Shown one piece after another: positions 1 through 8,934 of a stretch of DNA of 22,282 bases. The position numbers and the translations under genes are program-made. A model generated the notes under the pieces. It was not told the DNA's origin. It worked only from the letters and a program-made list of their open reading frames with translations, and searched no databases. The DNA is taken from assembly GCA_002410065.1 (NCBI GenBank), contig DHQB01000016.1:1-22282 (forward strand), given 5' to 3'. Position 1 is the stretch's first letter. Each line of letters opens with the position of its first letter. The DNA is from Bacteroidales bacterium UBA5349. GTDB taxonomy: Bacteria > Bacteroidota > Bacteroidia > Bacteroidales > Tenuifilaceae.

Positions 1-1
1 T

Positions 2-97
2 CGGTTAATTGAGGTTAAAACAGGTTTGAATGATTGCATTACAAAGCCAATTGATCGGGACGAACTACTAGTAACAATCAATAGAATTGTAAAATAA
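2..97 (+). CDS. C-terminal end of a response-regulator receiver domain (partial)
   Basis: The window opens inside this gene; only the last 31 codons and the TAA stop are present. The reading frame starting at base 2 gives a tail containing CITKPIDRDEL. The T-K-P with the following acidic turn is the conserved lysine region of CheY-like receiver domains (beta5-alpha5), which helps bind phosphate at the phosphorylated aspartate. The protein ends shortly after this helix, so the receiver is its C-terminal domain. It could be a single-domain regulator or the receiver of a hybrid histidine kinase; the sequence does not say which. It points towards the leftward signalling genes that follow and may belong to the same signalling locus. 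Confidence 0.7.
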   Translation, partial: RLIEVKTGLNDCITKPIDRDELLVTINRIVK

Positions 98-343
98 TTT
101 TTTAGACTCTAGTAAATAATAAAAGTGTTGTTTTTAGTTTTCACTTCAATTATTTACATCGAAAGGATAGAATAGTTAATGACAGATACTAAATCAGTCG
201 TTATTATGGTAGGAGTAAGAACAGAAGATTCAAGGGGGCAATGCCCGTTTAAGTTATATTGAAACTCAGCTAGTGAAGGGGAATTGTGTTGTGCCATGAA
301 TTATTCGCCCCATAGCGCTTTAAGCAAAACATGGTAAAATAAT

Positions 344-712
344 TTACAACTTGGGTAAAAATGCGCTAATTTTATCTTCTAGATCACTAGTGCTAAAAGG
401 TTTGGTGATGTACTCTTTAGCACCTAACTTTAGCGCTTTATTAATGCTCTCTATATCGCTTCGAGCAGAGAGAACAACCACAGGCGTTTTATCACCCAGT
501 TTATTCTTCTCCTCTAGAAACTGGAAACCATCCATAACGGGCATCATAAGATCGAGGATTATGAGGTTGGGTTTTTCAACAATCATCTCGTCGAGTGCTT
601 CGGCACCATCATCAACAATAATTACTTGATATCCCCATTCAATCAGGAGCGATTCTATTAATATCTGGTTAAAGTAGATGTCTTCAACCAGCAATATTTT
701 ATTTGAAGCCAT
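344..712 (-). CDS. CheY-like single-domain response regulator
   Basis: This 122-residue protein is a receiver domain and nothing else. The acidic pair E10-D11 (in LLVED), the phosphoacceptor D54 (in LILDLMMP), S82 (in VVLSA) and K104 (in YITKP) all stand at the expected places, so it should accept phosphate from a histidine kinase. There is no DNA-binding output domain, so it acts by protein contact, as CheY or a phosphorelay carrier does. It lies 73 bases downstream of a chemoreceptor gene on the same strand and is probably co-transcribed with the two receptors. That suggests, but does not prove, a role in a chemotaxis-like pathway. No cheA, cheW, cheB or cheR is in the window. Confidence 0.9.
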   Translation of the reverse strand: MASNKILLVEDIYFNQILIESLLIEWGYQVIIVDDGAEALDEMIVEKPNLIILDLMMPVMDGFQFLEEKNKLGDKTPVVVLSARSDIESINKALKLGAKEYITKPFSTSDLEDKISAFLPKL

Positions 713-785
713 TGTATGAATTTTAAGCTAATGTAATACATTTTTTTAATAGGTTTCAACCATTTTTTTCTAAATAGTCCAAAAT

Positions 786-2243
786 CTATTTTGTTTTAAA
801 GAAGCCCATTAGCGTTTCAAAACCTTTAGCTCGCTCATTAAGTGCATTGGCTCCTGTTGCAAGTTCTTCAGCCGATACCGAGTTCTGCTGACTTGTTTCA
901 TTAAGTTCCTGTACAGAGATGTTAACCTGTTCAATATTTCGAAGTTGTTCATTTGCAGAGGCAACAACCTCAGCAATATAATTAGCCGTTTGCTGTACTT
1001 CAGGTATTAATTTCTGAAGCAGTTGGTTTGCCTGATTAGTGGTATTTAGTGTTTTATTTGAGGTTTCACTAATATCATCGGCCGCTTGTTTGCTCCGTTC
1101 GGCAAGTTTCCGAACCTCATTTGCAACCACCGTAAAGCCTTTCCCGTGCTCCCCTGCTCGTGCTGCTTCAACAGCAGCATTGAGAGCAAGTATATTTGTT
1201 TGGAAAGCAATATCGGAGATAATCCTAATTTTTTCGGATATCTGCTTAATTGACAAGTTGCTGTCTTGAGATGTGTTCCCAATCCCTGCAATTGTAATTG
1301 CTACCTCATTGGATATGCTATTTGCGTTTGATGCACTCTCTGTAACTTGTTGTATCGATGAGGATATCTCTTCGAGCGATGAAGCCAGCTCTTCAATGGT
1401 AGCTGCTTGCTCATTAGCTCCAGAAGCAAGGGTTCGAGAGCCTTCGCTAATTTGTGAACTTCCTTGGCTTATCTCATCCGAAATCAAGAGGATGTTACTT
1501 ACTACATCATTCAATTTGGCTGCCATAGCTTTAAGTGTATTGGCAAGTGCTCCAACTTCATCGTAACGTTTAATGGTCAAATTTGCTGTTAAGTCGCCTT
1601 TAGATATCTTATGGGCAAACTGAACTCCCTGTTTAATTGGTTTAACAAGTCTATTGCTAAAGGATAGAACTACAAGAAAGAATATTGCAAATACTATGGG
1701 AGAAAATTTAAGCATTGTGATTAGCATCTCTTTTATAGCTGCATAAGCTTCTTCTTCATAAAGTTTACCAACAACATAGTACCCATTGCTAACCTCTTGG
1801 TAGTAGAAGAGAGCGTTCTCTTTTGATTTTCCCTCATTTACTCTATACCTATTGCGAGTATTTGCCAACGATTCTTTTATAAGATCTTTAGCAGTTTTGA
1901 TGTCTTTTTGGAATGAGGGAGGATTTGGGTGCACACTCAACTTATTATTACTGCTGTACAGGAAAAAGTAACCTGATCCAATGAAATTATTCTTTGTAAA
2001 ATATGGTTTTAGTTTTTCGTAGGTTTTAGTAACATCATCTTGTCCAGTTTGATTTAGTAGAATTGCACTTATGGTATTAAGCCCCGATAGGTACTCTGTT
2101 GTCCTTAAATCAGTTTGTTTAATTATTCTCTTGCTTTCAAAATAGTAGGCTGTAAATGCAAGCATTAGCACAAGAGCCATTGCCGAAAGGGTAACAACAA
2201 GGTTCATGCGTGCTCTAATCTTTAGGTTTTTAGTTATTTTCAT
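786..2243 (-). CDS. Methyl-accepting chemotaxis protein (receptor 1 of a tandem pair)
   Basis: This is a 485-residue transmembrane chemoreceptor. Membrane segments lie at about residues 14-34 and 178-197. They enclose a sensor of roughly 145 residues with a sCache_2-like look (GYFFLYSSNN, NGYYVVGK), which in this family usually binds small molecules outside the cytoplasmic membrane. A HAMP linker follows (about 197-250), then the long signalling coiled coil. Its hairpin tip (residues 346-367, AFQTNILALNAAVEAARAGE) contacts CheA and CheW. The C-terminus ends in GFFKTK and lacks the CheR/CheB-tethering pentapeptide. The gene follows a similar receptor by 75 bases and precedes a CheY-like gene, so the three probably form one transcript. 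The ligand cannot be predicted. Confidence 0.93.
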   Translation of the reverse strand: MKITKNLKIRARMNLVVTLSAMALVLMLAFTAYYFESKRIIKQTDLRTTEYLSGLNTISAILLNQTGQDDVTKTYEKLKPYFTKNNFIGSGYFFLYSSNNKLSVHPNPPSFQKDIKTAKDLIKESLANTRNRYRVNEGKSKENALFYYQEVSNGYYVVGKLYEEEAYAAIKEMLITMLKFSPIVFAIFFLVVLSFSNRLVKPIKQGVQFAHKISKGDLTANLTIKRYDEVGALANTLKAMAAKLNDVVSNILLISDEISQGSSQISEGSRTLASGANEQAATIEELASSLEEISSSIQQVTESASNANSISNEVAITIAGIGNTSQDSNLSIKQISEKIRIISDIAFQTNILALNAAVEAARAGEHGKGFTVVANEVRKLAERSKQAADDISETSNKTLNTTNQANQLLQKLIPEVQQTANYIAEVVASANEQLRNIEQVNISVQELNETSQQNSVSAEELATGANALNERAKGFETLMGFFKTK

Positions 2244-2318
2244 CTTAAATACTTTGCTGTTGCTAATGTAGTATAATGGCTCTTAGTTTGAATTGTCTTA
2301 CCTAAACACTCTTTGTTA

Positions 2319-3758
2319 TTATAGCTTAAAAAAAGCAACAATAGTTGATAATTCTTTAGCATTGGTTGTTAGCATATCTGTAGTAGCATATATTTCTTCG
2401 CCCGATGCCGCTGTTGATTGGGTTACATGGTTTAGCTGTTGAATGGCCATGTTAATCTGATATATTCCTCCTTCAAGATCGATGATGGAATTAACTGCGT
2501 TTTGAATAAGCGTTGCACTTTTTTTTATTTGTGGTATTACGTTTTGTAGTTCATCGCTAGTCTTTTCTGTAACCTTTACTGTTTGGTCTGATAGGTCGTT
2601 TATTTCTTGAGCTGCAATTTTACTCTGCTCGGCCAAGCGCCTAACCTCAGTTGCAACAACGGCAAATCCTTTTCCATGTTCTCCAGCTCGGGCTGCTTCA
2701 ACTGCTGCGTTTAGTGCAAGTAGGTTTGTTCTGAAAGCAATTTCACTAACAACAGTTATTCTATCGGCAATTTGCCTAATGGCGTTAAGGCTTTCAATTG
2801 ATGCTGAGCTAACTTTATCCAAATCGTTAGAGGTTGCCTCAGCCATTTGTCCTGTTTGGGCAGCAATTTCTGATGCATCCTTAAATGTATTGGTAATTTG
2901 TTCTAGAGTCGACGCTAGTTCCTCTACAGTTGATGCTTGGCGCGTAGCCCCATCTGAAACTTGGCGGGTTGATTCAGAAATCTCTTTGCCAGTTTGTAAA
3001 ACCTCAGAGACACCCATGCTAATTCCTTTCGCAACTTCAGAAAGTTTGAGGGTCATTTCGTTTAGCGATTGGGCTAAATCTCCAATTTCATCCTTTCTTT
3101 CTATACTCATCGATTTTCGTAAATCCCCATTTACAAGGGTTTGAGTAAAGTTTAGCCCATCAATTAACGGAGCAATAATTTTTTTTGAAAACCGTGCAAC
3201 TATCAAAACAAAAAGGAGTAGGTATAAAAGAGGGAAAAGTATAACTACAAATCTTTTTTTTATAATTTCTGCTTGGGCATTTTGTTTTGGTATTTTGATG
3301 ATTGCATTTAGGCTAGTTTTAGCGATGGGTCTACAGTAAACAGTCCATTCGTTAAAGTCTATTTTACTGAATTTCTGAACATCCTTTGCCTCTATATTTT
3401 TAGAAAATATTAATGCAATTTCCTTATCTTCTATAGCAAATTGGGGCATTGGTGAGGCGTAAACATTTCCTTTTGAATCTAAAATAAGTGGGTATCCATC
3501 GCCAAAGTAAGAACTTTTAGAAAGGGTGCTGACAATATTCTCTTTTAGATTCTGTTCGTCTTTTTGTGAGTTGTAAAGCTCAACAGTACTTGAAATCAAG
3601 TCTAACTGATCAGTAACGTATACCTCGTTGTCGTTTTTTATGCGCTGAACTTGAGTAGTGTAAGTTCGAAGTGCAAGCACAGTTACCATCAGTGAGCTAA
3701 GCCCCACAAGGACAAGTAAGAACTTTATGTTAAATTTTTGTCTGATAATAAATTCCAT
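2319..3758 (-). CDS. Methyl-accepting chemotaxis protein (receptor 2 of a tandem pair)
   Basis: This 479-residue chemoreceptor has the same plan as its downstream neighbour: membrane segments at about 12-31 and 170-189, a Cache-like outer domain between them (FGDGYPLILDSKGNVY), a HAMP linker near 190-243 and a signalling coiled coil. The hairpin tip (341-362) reads AFRTNLLALNAAVEAARAGE, with R343 where most receptors have Q. The tip otherwise looks intact, so it should still engage the CheA/CheW array. Its outer domain differs clearly from that of receptor 1, so the two probably arose by an old duplication and now sense different things. It is the first gene of the leftward cluster, and its promoter should lie in the 308-base gap shared with mutS. 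Confidence 0.92.
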   Translation of the reverse strand: MEFIIRQKFNIKFLLVLVGLSSLMVTVLALRTYTTQVQRIKNDNEVYVTDQLDLISSTVELYNSQKDEQNLKENIVSTLSKSSYFGDGYPLILDSKGNVYASPMPQFAIEDKEIALIFSKNIEAKDVQKFSKIDFNEWTVYCRPIAKTSLNAIIKIPKQNAQAEIIKKRFVVILFPLLYLLLFVLIVARFSKKIIAPLIDGLNFTQTLVNGDLRKSMSIERKDEIGDLAQSLNEMTLKLSEVAKGISMGVSEVLQTGKEISESTRQVSDGATRQASTVEELASTLEQITNTFKDASEIAAQTGQMAEATSNDLDKVSSASIESLNAIRQIADRITVVSEIAFRTNLLALNAAVEAARAGEHGKGFAVVATEVRRLAEQSKIAAQEINDLSDQTVKVTEKTSDELQNVIPQIKKSATLIQNAVNSIIDLEGGIYQINMAIQQLNHVTQSTAASGEEIYATTDMLTTNAKELSTIVAFFKL

Positions 3759-3883
3759 TTTGTTTGTATTTATGGGCGCAATGTAAGTTTTTTTAGAAAA
3801 AAAGCGGTAATTAATATTTAACTATTCAACAACTCCTCAATAGGAATCATTACTACAATTTATTAAGATTCAGAACGCTATTG

Positions 3884-3891
3884 TACCTTTG
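3884..3891 (+). promoter_or_regulatory. Possible -7 element (TACCTTTG), distal mutS promoter
   Basis: TACCTTTG matches the Bacteroidota TAnnTTTG -7 consensus exactly. The matching -33 TTG is weak (an AT-rich stretch near 3861). It lies about 175 bases upstream of mutS and may be a second, upstream promoter. Confidence 0.3.
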
Positions 3892-3955
3892 TTAATAAAA
3901 TAAGTACATGATTACTAGCGCATAAAATACATTGTTCCCCAATTAACCACAAAAG

Positions 3956-3987
3956 TTGAAATCCTTAAAATGTAATTTGTATTTTTG
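3956..3987 (+). promoter_or_regulatory. Bacteroidota-type promoter for mutS
   Basis: A -33 TTG (3956-3958) and a perfect -7 TATTTTTG (3980-3987) are separated by 21 bases, within the 19-21 usual for the phylum's primary sigma factor. Transcription would begin about 3994, leaving a leader of roughly 70 bases before mutS. Inferred from sequence only. Confidence 0.5.
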
Positions 3988-4066
3988 TGAAAGTAGGAAT
4001 AAAGTGTTACTATAGTTTTAAACGATAGCTTACATCTTTTGTTCCAAAATATTTAAATTTACTAAT

Positions 4067-6700
4067 TTGGGATTATCGGGAAACGTTGTTGAAACGCCAT
4101 TAATGAGGCAGTATAACTCTATTAAGCGAAAGCACCCTGATGCTATTCTGCTTTTTAGGGTAGGTGATTTTTACGAAACCTTTAGCGAGGACGCTATTAA
4201 GGCTTCGGAAATATTAGGCATTACGCTAACTCGTAGAGCAAACGGGGCTGCATCATATGTGGAGTTAGCAGGGTTTCCTCATCATGCTCTCGATACCTAT
4301 TTGCCCAAACTGGTTAGGGCGGGCCAACGTGTTGCAATCTGCGAACAGTTAGAAGATCCCAAGCAAACAAAAACAATAGTTAAGCGTGGGGTAACTGAGA
4401 TGGTAACCCCGGGGGTCTCGTTTAATGATCATGTTCTTGAACGCAAGGAGAATAACTTTTTGGCATGTATTCATCTCGAAAGAAAACAGGCAGGAATTGC
4501 CTTCTTGGATATTTCAACAGGTGAGTTTTATACTGCAGAGGGTTCGCTAGATTATATTGATAAATTGATTACGAATTTTAATCCCAAGGAGATACTTGTT
4601 GAACGCTCAAAGTACAACGATTTTATCGATTTCTTTGGCTCAAAATACTATACCTATAAGTTTGATGAGTGGGCTTTTAGTGAGGAGGGAGCAAGGGAGA
4701 AACTTTTGACGCATTTCCAAACTGCAAGCCTAAAGGGGTTTGGGATTGATAGTATGCGTTTAGGGATAATCGCTGCTGGAGCTGCACTCTACTACCTTGG
4801 GGTTACCCAGCATAGCAGGATAAACCATCTTTCAACCATTTCACGCATTGATGAGGACCGATATGTTTGGCTCGATAAATTTACGGTTCGTAATCTCGAA
4901 CTTTTCTACTCAATGAATGAAGGTGCTAAAACGCTTATTGATATAATTGACAAAACGGTTTCGCCTATGGGCGGGAGATTACTTAAAAAGTGGGTTTCTC
5001 TTCCTTTAAAGGATTCAAAGCCCATTACAGAGCGCTTAAACGTTGTAGATTGGTTCTTGTCGAAGAGTGATTCAGCCAATGCTTTGCGTGATGAGATTAA
5101 GGGGATAGGCGATATTGAGCGTATTATCTCAAAAGCTGCTGTTGGAAAAATATCCCCTCGTGAACTGCTTAATCTGAAAAATGCGTTGAATGCATTAGCA
5201 GTTATAAAGGATATCTGTGATAAATCACAAGAGCCTACTATGCAACGGATTGGTGAACAGATAACACTTTGCACATTGATTCGTGAAAGGATTGAAAGGG
5301 AACTAGATCCTGATCCTCCGGTACAAATTGGCAAAGGAGGCGTTATTGCAACTGGCGTAAACGCCGAACTCGATGAATTAAGGCTAATTCTTCACTCTGG
5401 GAAAGAGTACCTACTAGGCCTTCAGCAAAGGGAATCAGAAAGAACGGGGATTACCTCGCTCAAGATTAGTTTTAATAATGTTTTTGGTTATTATATCGAG
5501 GTACGCAATACCCACAAAGACAAAGTACCACAGGAATGGATCAGAAAACAAACCCTAGTTTCTGCCGAGCGTTACATCACTCAAGAGCTAAAGGAGTATG
5601 AGACCAAGATATTGGGTGCAGAGGAGAAAATACTAACCCTGGAGCAACAACTTTTCGAACAACTTGTCTTTAGTCTTTCTGAGTACATTCCATCAATTCA
5701 GCTGAATGCAAACCTTGTTGCACAGCTCGATTGTTTACTCTCTTTTGCCATAAGTGCAGATGAAAATGGTTATTGTAAACCCACTGTAAACAATAGCGAT
5801 TCCATTATTATTAAAGCAGGAAGGCATCCAGTTATCGAGAAGATGCTTCCTGCAGGCGAAGAGTATGTTGCAAACGATGTGGAACTGGATAAAGAAAACC
5901 AACAGATTATAATAATTACAGGGCCCAATATGTCTGGTAAATCTGCGTTGCTTCGACAAACTGCCCTAATTGTGCTTATGGCCCAAATGGGTTCATATGT
6001 GCCTGCTCAAAGCGCAAATATAGGTTTGGTTGATAAGATTTTTACTAGGGTAGGGGCATCCGATAATATTTCGCTTGGCGAGTCAACTTTTATGGTTGAG
6101 ATGCATGAAGCGGCTAGTATCCTCAACAATATTTCGGATAGAAGTTTAGTGCTCCTCGATGAGATTGGGAGAGGTACTTCAACCTACGATGGTATTTCCA
6201 TTGCTTGGGCAATGACTGAGTATATCCATGAAAATCCCAATGGTAAAGCCAAAACCATGTTTGCTACCCATTATCATGAGCTTAACGAAATGGAAGGATA
6301 CTTCCCCAGAATAAAGAATTACAATGTTTCAATAAAAGAGCTTGACAACAAGGTAATCTTTCTACGTAAGTTAGTGCCCGGAGGAAGTGCTCACAGCTTT
6401 GGAATACACGTTGCACGTATGGCTGGTATGCCCCCTAGCGTGGTAAAAAGGGCAAACGATATTTTAAAAGAGTTGGAAAGTAATCCTCAAGGGCAAAAGC
6501 AGATTGCTGCACGGCCCGGAGGCGAAATAGCTAAGAGTAGAGAGGGGTATCAGTTAAGTTTTTTTCAACTAGATGATCCTGTGCTAAAGCAAATTCGCGA
6601 TCAACTAATAGCCCTTGATGTAGATAATCTTACGCCTATTCAGGCTTTGAATAAGCTGAATGATATTAAGCGATTAGCAGGAGTAAAGGATAAAAAATAA
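4067..6700 (+). CDS. mutS: DNA mismatch repair protein MutS
   Basis: MutS finds mispaired and looped bases after replication and recruits MutL. The 877-residue length is normal for bacterial MutS. The mismatch-binding F-x-E is F35-Y36-E37 (VGDFYETF). The Walker A is G619-S626 (GPNMSGKS), the Walker B aspartate-glutamate is D698-E699 (LLDEIGRGTST), and the FATHYHEL switch follows. No key residue is missing. The start is a TTG at 4067: the frame is open back to a stop at 4019-4021 with no ATG, and the first internal ATG (codon 13, in PLMRQYNS) would remove the usual short N-terminal lead. TTG is therefore the better choice, though not certain. The gene is divergent from the receptors and nothing follows it in the same direction. 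Confidence 0.97.
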   Translation: MGLSGNVVETPLMRQYNSIKRKHPDAILLFRVGDFYETFSEDAIKASEILGITLTRRANGAASYVELAGFPHHALDTYLPKLVRAGQRVAICEQLEDPKQTKTIVKRGVTEMVTPGVSFNDHVLERKENNFLACIHLERKQAGIAFLDISTGEFYTAEGSLDYIDKLITNFNPKEILVERSKYNDFIDFFGSKYYTYKFDEWAFSEEGAREKLLTHFQTASLKGFGIDSMRLGIIAAGAALYYLGVTQHSRINHLSTISRIDEDRYVWLDKFTVRNLELFYSMNEGAKTLIDIIDKTVSPMGGRLLKKWVSLPLKDSKPITERLNVVDWFLSKSDSANALRDEIKGIGDIERIISKAAVGKISPRELLNLKNALNALAVIKDICDKSQEPTMQRIGEQITLCTLIRERIERELDPDPPVQIGKGGVIATGVNAELDELRLILHSGKEYLLGLQQRESERTGITSLKISFNNVFGYYIEVRNTHKDKVPQEWIRKQTLVSAERYITQELKEYETKILGAEEKILTLEQQLFEQLVFSLSEYIPSIQLNANLVAQLDCLLSFAISADENGYCKPTVNNSDSIIIKAGRHPVIEKMLPAGEEYVANDVELDKENQQIIIITGPNMSGKSALLRQTALIVLMAQMGSYVPAQSANIGLVDKIFTRVGASDNISLGESTFMVEMHEAASILNNISDRSLVLLDEIGRGTSTYDGISIAWAMTEYIHENPNGKAKTMFATHYHELNEMEGYFPRIKNYNVSIKELDNKVIFLRKLVPGGSAHSFGIHVARMAGMPPSVVKRANDILKELESNPQGQKQIAARPGGEIAKSREGYQLSFFQLDDPVLKQIRDQLIALDVDNLTPIQALNKLNDIKRLAGVKDKK

Positions 6701-7085
6701 CCTTTTGCAGGATGGTAAAGGATTGGATTTTCCACATTAATTCTCTCTTTCAAAGCATTGCAAGGTCTTCTAGTCTTATCAATTGGAAATTTTCATAGAC
6801 TTACCCATAGGGCCATTGCTTTGTTATATATAGGAATTATTTATCATCATTATTGTCCACCCCAATTCTACTTTCAGAAAATTTAAAGATTCCATGAGTG
6901 ACTTAAGAGGAGTAATCTATTGCTGTGCTTCTTGTTTTTTTTGGAATTTGATACAATCAATTGTTCTAAGGTAAAAACGACCTAATAGGTTAAAAAGTCT
7001 TTAAATAGATAAGTAATACAGCATAATATCAATGTAAGCGTACAAACGAATATGTTAAATGGGGGTTTATAGGGAAATGTGAGAA

Positions 7086-7722
7086 CTATATAAAACAGTA
7101 ATGGGAATCATTCAATTCGAACAATTCCCATTCACTAGTCGAAACCGAAGTTTCCTTTAGTGCCAGACTACGGTTATTCTGACTGGAGTACAGTGCAATT
7201 CTGATGAGTTGCTTTCTGTATCCCTTGGCTCTCAACCTTCACTGTTTAAGGTGCAGGTATTTTAGCTGTCCTTTATTGTTTACCAAGGTAAACTTTGGGG
7301 ACTAAGTGTCGTTTTGCGAAAACCAACTCTAGTTTTTATCTACTCTTCAAACCCATCTGGTGCTTTTCCCTTTCAGGAAGGCTTACTTTCAGTGTTTGGT
7401 GTATGTAGATTTACTCCTTTACTGGCAAACCACCAATAAAACCATAAGGTTTTCTGAATGGTTTCAACATTTACAATTTGAACCGAGGCTCATTTTGCAT
7501 TTGCTGTTTCCGACTCAAACTTTTTAAGAACGCTAGGCGATCTTGGCTTGTTTGACCTTTTCCTCGGAGCGAACTCTTTTGGATTAGGACTTTGGCTCTC
7601 GGGTAAGCAAATCTTTCGATTTGATCGGGATGTTTAAGTTGCAACTAAGCAATTATAAACCATCTCCTTACCTTCTAAGCAGCCCTTTATCTCTCGTCTG
7701 GTATAACAAATATACAACGAGA
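7086..7722 (-). ncRNA. Candidate structured RNA or dispersed repeat element
   Basis: On the minus strand the segment contains many clean hairpins. TCTCGT..GTATA pairs with TATAC..ACGAGA (7692-7722). AAAACC-TTAT-GGTTTT lies near 7443-7456. GTTTACC pairs with GGTAAAC (7278-7293). GAAAC-TTCG-GTTTC (7141-7154) carries the very stable cUUCGg loop and is extended by an outer CACTA/TAGTG stem. AATGGGAAT pairs with ATTCCCATT (7100-7132). The UUCG loop exists only in minus-strand RNA, which fixes the likely direction. Open but startless minus-strand frames (7490-7633 and 7086-7238) could instead be remnants of conserved peptides. It does not match RNase P RNA, tmRNA or a group II intron domain V by eye. 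Identity unknown. Confidence 0.35.
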
Positions 7723-7778
7723 ATACACCCAGAAGCAAATTTTTTAGTTTGTTTTAATTAACGATGTACCAACACGTT

Positions 7779-7798
7779 ATATTAACAAATGTTAATAT
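7779..7798. repeat. 9-bp palindrome with 2-base spacer
   Basis: ATATTAACA-AA-TGTTAATAT is a perfect 9-bp inverted repeat. It is typical of a dimeric regulator's operator or a small cruciform. It lies 60-80 bases upstream of the candidate minus-strand RNA, so it could be a control site for it. No binding protein can be named. Confidence 0.4.
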
Positions 7799-8058
7799 CC
7801 TAAGGACTGCTGATTCTGTTGAGTTGTAGTAGTTAAATATCCCTTTTAAATAGGGTTATTAACAATTTAGCAGATACTTTTTCTTTTAAAGGATTTTCAA
7901 ACTGTATGTTTCTTATTCGAGTTGCCCTTGTTTTATAGATAGGATTTTAAACCTACTCTCGATAGACTGATAACATTTGTTCGGTATGCTCGGTTATAAT
8001 ACCAAGCGTTTAATAATTTTTAGAAAACATTAGGGAGGTATTGTTTTGAGCTGGAATG

Positions 8059-8892
8059 TTAAATCAGGTTTGCCTCTAGCAGCAAGGATTCCATTTGTTT
8101 TTGGAGTTGCATAGCCTTAGTTCTTGCTGCATCAGCAAAACGCATGCTATTGTCAGAATACAAAATCCCTCTCGATGAATTAACCAGTAATCCACATTTT
8201 TTATTCATCCCGTATTTTGCTACATCAACTAAGCTGCCACCTTGTTCTCCTACCCCCGGCACAAGCAGGAAATGATCAGGTGCTATTTTTCTTACATCCT
8301 CTAACATTTCGGCCCGAGTGGCTCCAACAACGTACATCATATTATTTTCGGTTCCCCAATGCATCGATTTTTCAATAACCGTTTCGTATAGCAATCTCTT
8401 GCTTTCAGTATTCACTTCCATTTGAAAATCGTCGAAGCTATTGTTCGAGGTTAGGGCAAGTAGAATTACCCACTTCTTCTCAAAAGTAAGGAAGGGATCA
8501 ACTGTGTCCTGTCCCATATATGGCGAAAGGGTGATTGCATGAAAATCAAGATGCTGATAAAAAGCACGAGCGTACATACGCGATGTGTTTGCTATATCAC
8601 CCCGTTTGGCATCGGCAATCGTAAATATGTTAGGATGATTTTTTCGGATATACTTAATGGTTTTTTGTAGGCTGTTCCATCCTGATGCACCATTAATCTC
8701 ATAAAATGCTAGGTTTGCCTTGTAGGCAATTGCATAGTCGGCAGTAGCATCTATAATTGCTTTATTAAATTCAAAGATGGGATCTTCTTTCGAGAGCAGT
8801 ATCTCTGGTATTCTATTAAGGTCTGTGTCCAGTCCAATACTCAAGAAACTTCGTTTCTGCTTAATCTGTTCAAAAAGCTCTGTTGAATTCAT
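8059..8892 (-). CDS. pyrF: Orotidine 5'-phosphate decarboxylase (long, type 2 family)
   Basis: This enzyme converts orotidine monophosphate to UMP, the last step of new pyrimidine synthesis in the cytoplasm. At 277 residues it belongs to the longer family found in Bacteroidota and Actinobacteria rather than the roughly 230-residue E. coli type. The substrate-binding SIGLDTD is at residues 18-24 and K58 lies in AYKANLAFYE. The catalytic D-x-K-x-x-D is D94-A-K96-R-G-D99 (IADAKRGDI). The phosphate-binding end is PGVGEQGG followed by VNSSRGI. The ATG start is supported by the short usual N-terminus. It lies 42 bases after prfA on the same strand and is probably co-transcribed with it. Confidence 0.95.
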   Translation of the reverse strand: MNSTELFEQIKQKRSFLSIGLDTDLNRIPEILLSKEDPIFEFNKAIIDATADYAIAYKANLAFYEINGASGWNSLQKTIKYIRKNHPNIFTIADAKRGDIANTSRMYARAFYQHLDFHAITLSPYMGQDTVDPFLTFEKKWVILLALTSNNSFDDFQMEVNTESKRLLYETVIEKSMHWGTENNMMYVVGATRAEMLEDVRKIAPDHFLLVPGVGEQGGSLVDVAKYGMNKKCGLLVNSSRGILYSDNSMRFADAARTKAMQLQKQMESLLLEANLI

Positions 8893-8934
8893 AACCTAAC
8901 TGCGATTATTGATCATTAATGATGTGATTTATTA

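Larger units (their letters stand above)
6701..8058. other. 1.36 kb region without an ordinary gene, holding a hairpin-rich element
   Basis: No reading frame of convincing length with a start codon lies here. Bases 6701-7080 and 7800-8058 are AT-rich with nothing I can name. The central part (about 7086-7722) is described separately as a candidate structured RNA or repeat, and 7779-7798 is a near-perfect palindrome. The space lies between the 3' ends of convergent mutS and pyrF, where intrinsic terminators would be expected, but I see no clear hairpin plus T-run directly after either stop. Confidence 0.6.

Noticed and set aside
179..262. Short plus-strand frame of 27 codons with a purine-rich sequence (GAAAGGATAG) before the ATG
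   Set aside because: Too short, no recognisable family, and no coupling to a neighbour; left unannotated. The interval 98-343 otherwise holds nothing clear.
7086..7722. tmRNA, RNase P RNA or an ORF-less group II intron
   Set aside because: None of the signature sequences I know for these RNAs (the RNase P GAGGAAAGTCC core, the tmRNA ends, domain V) appears in the element.
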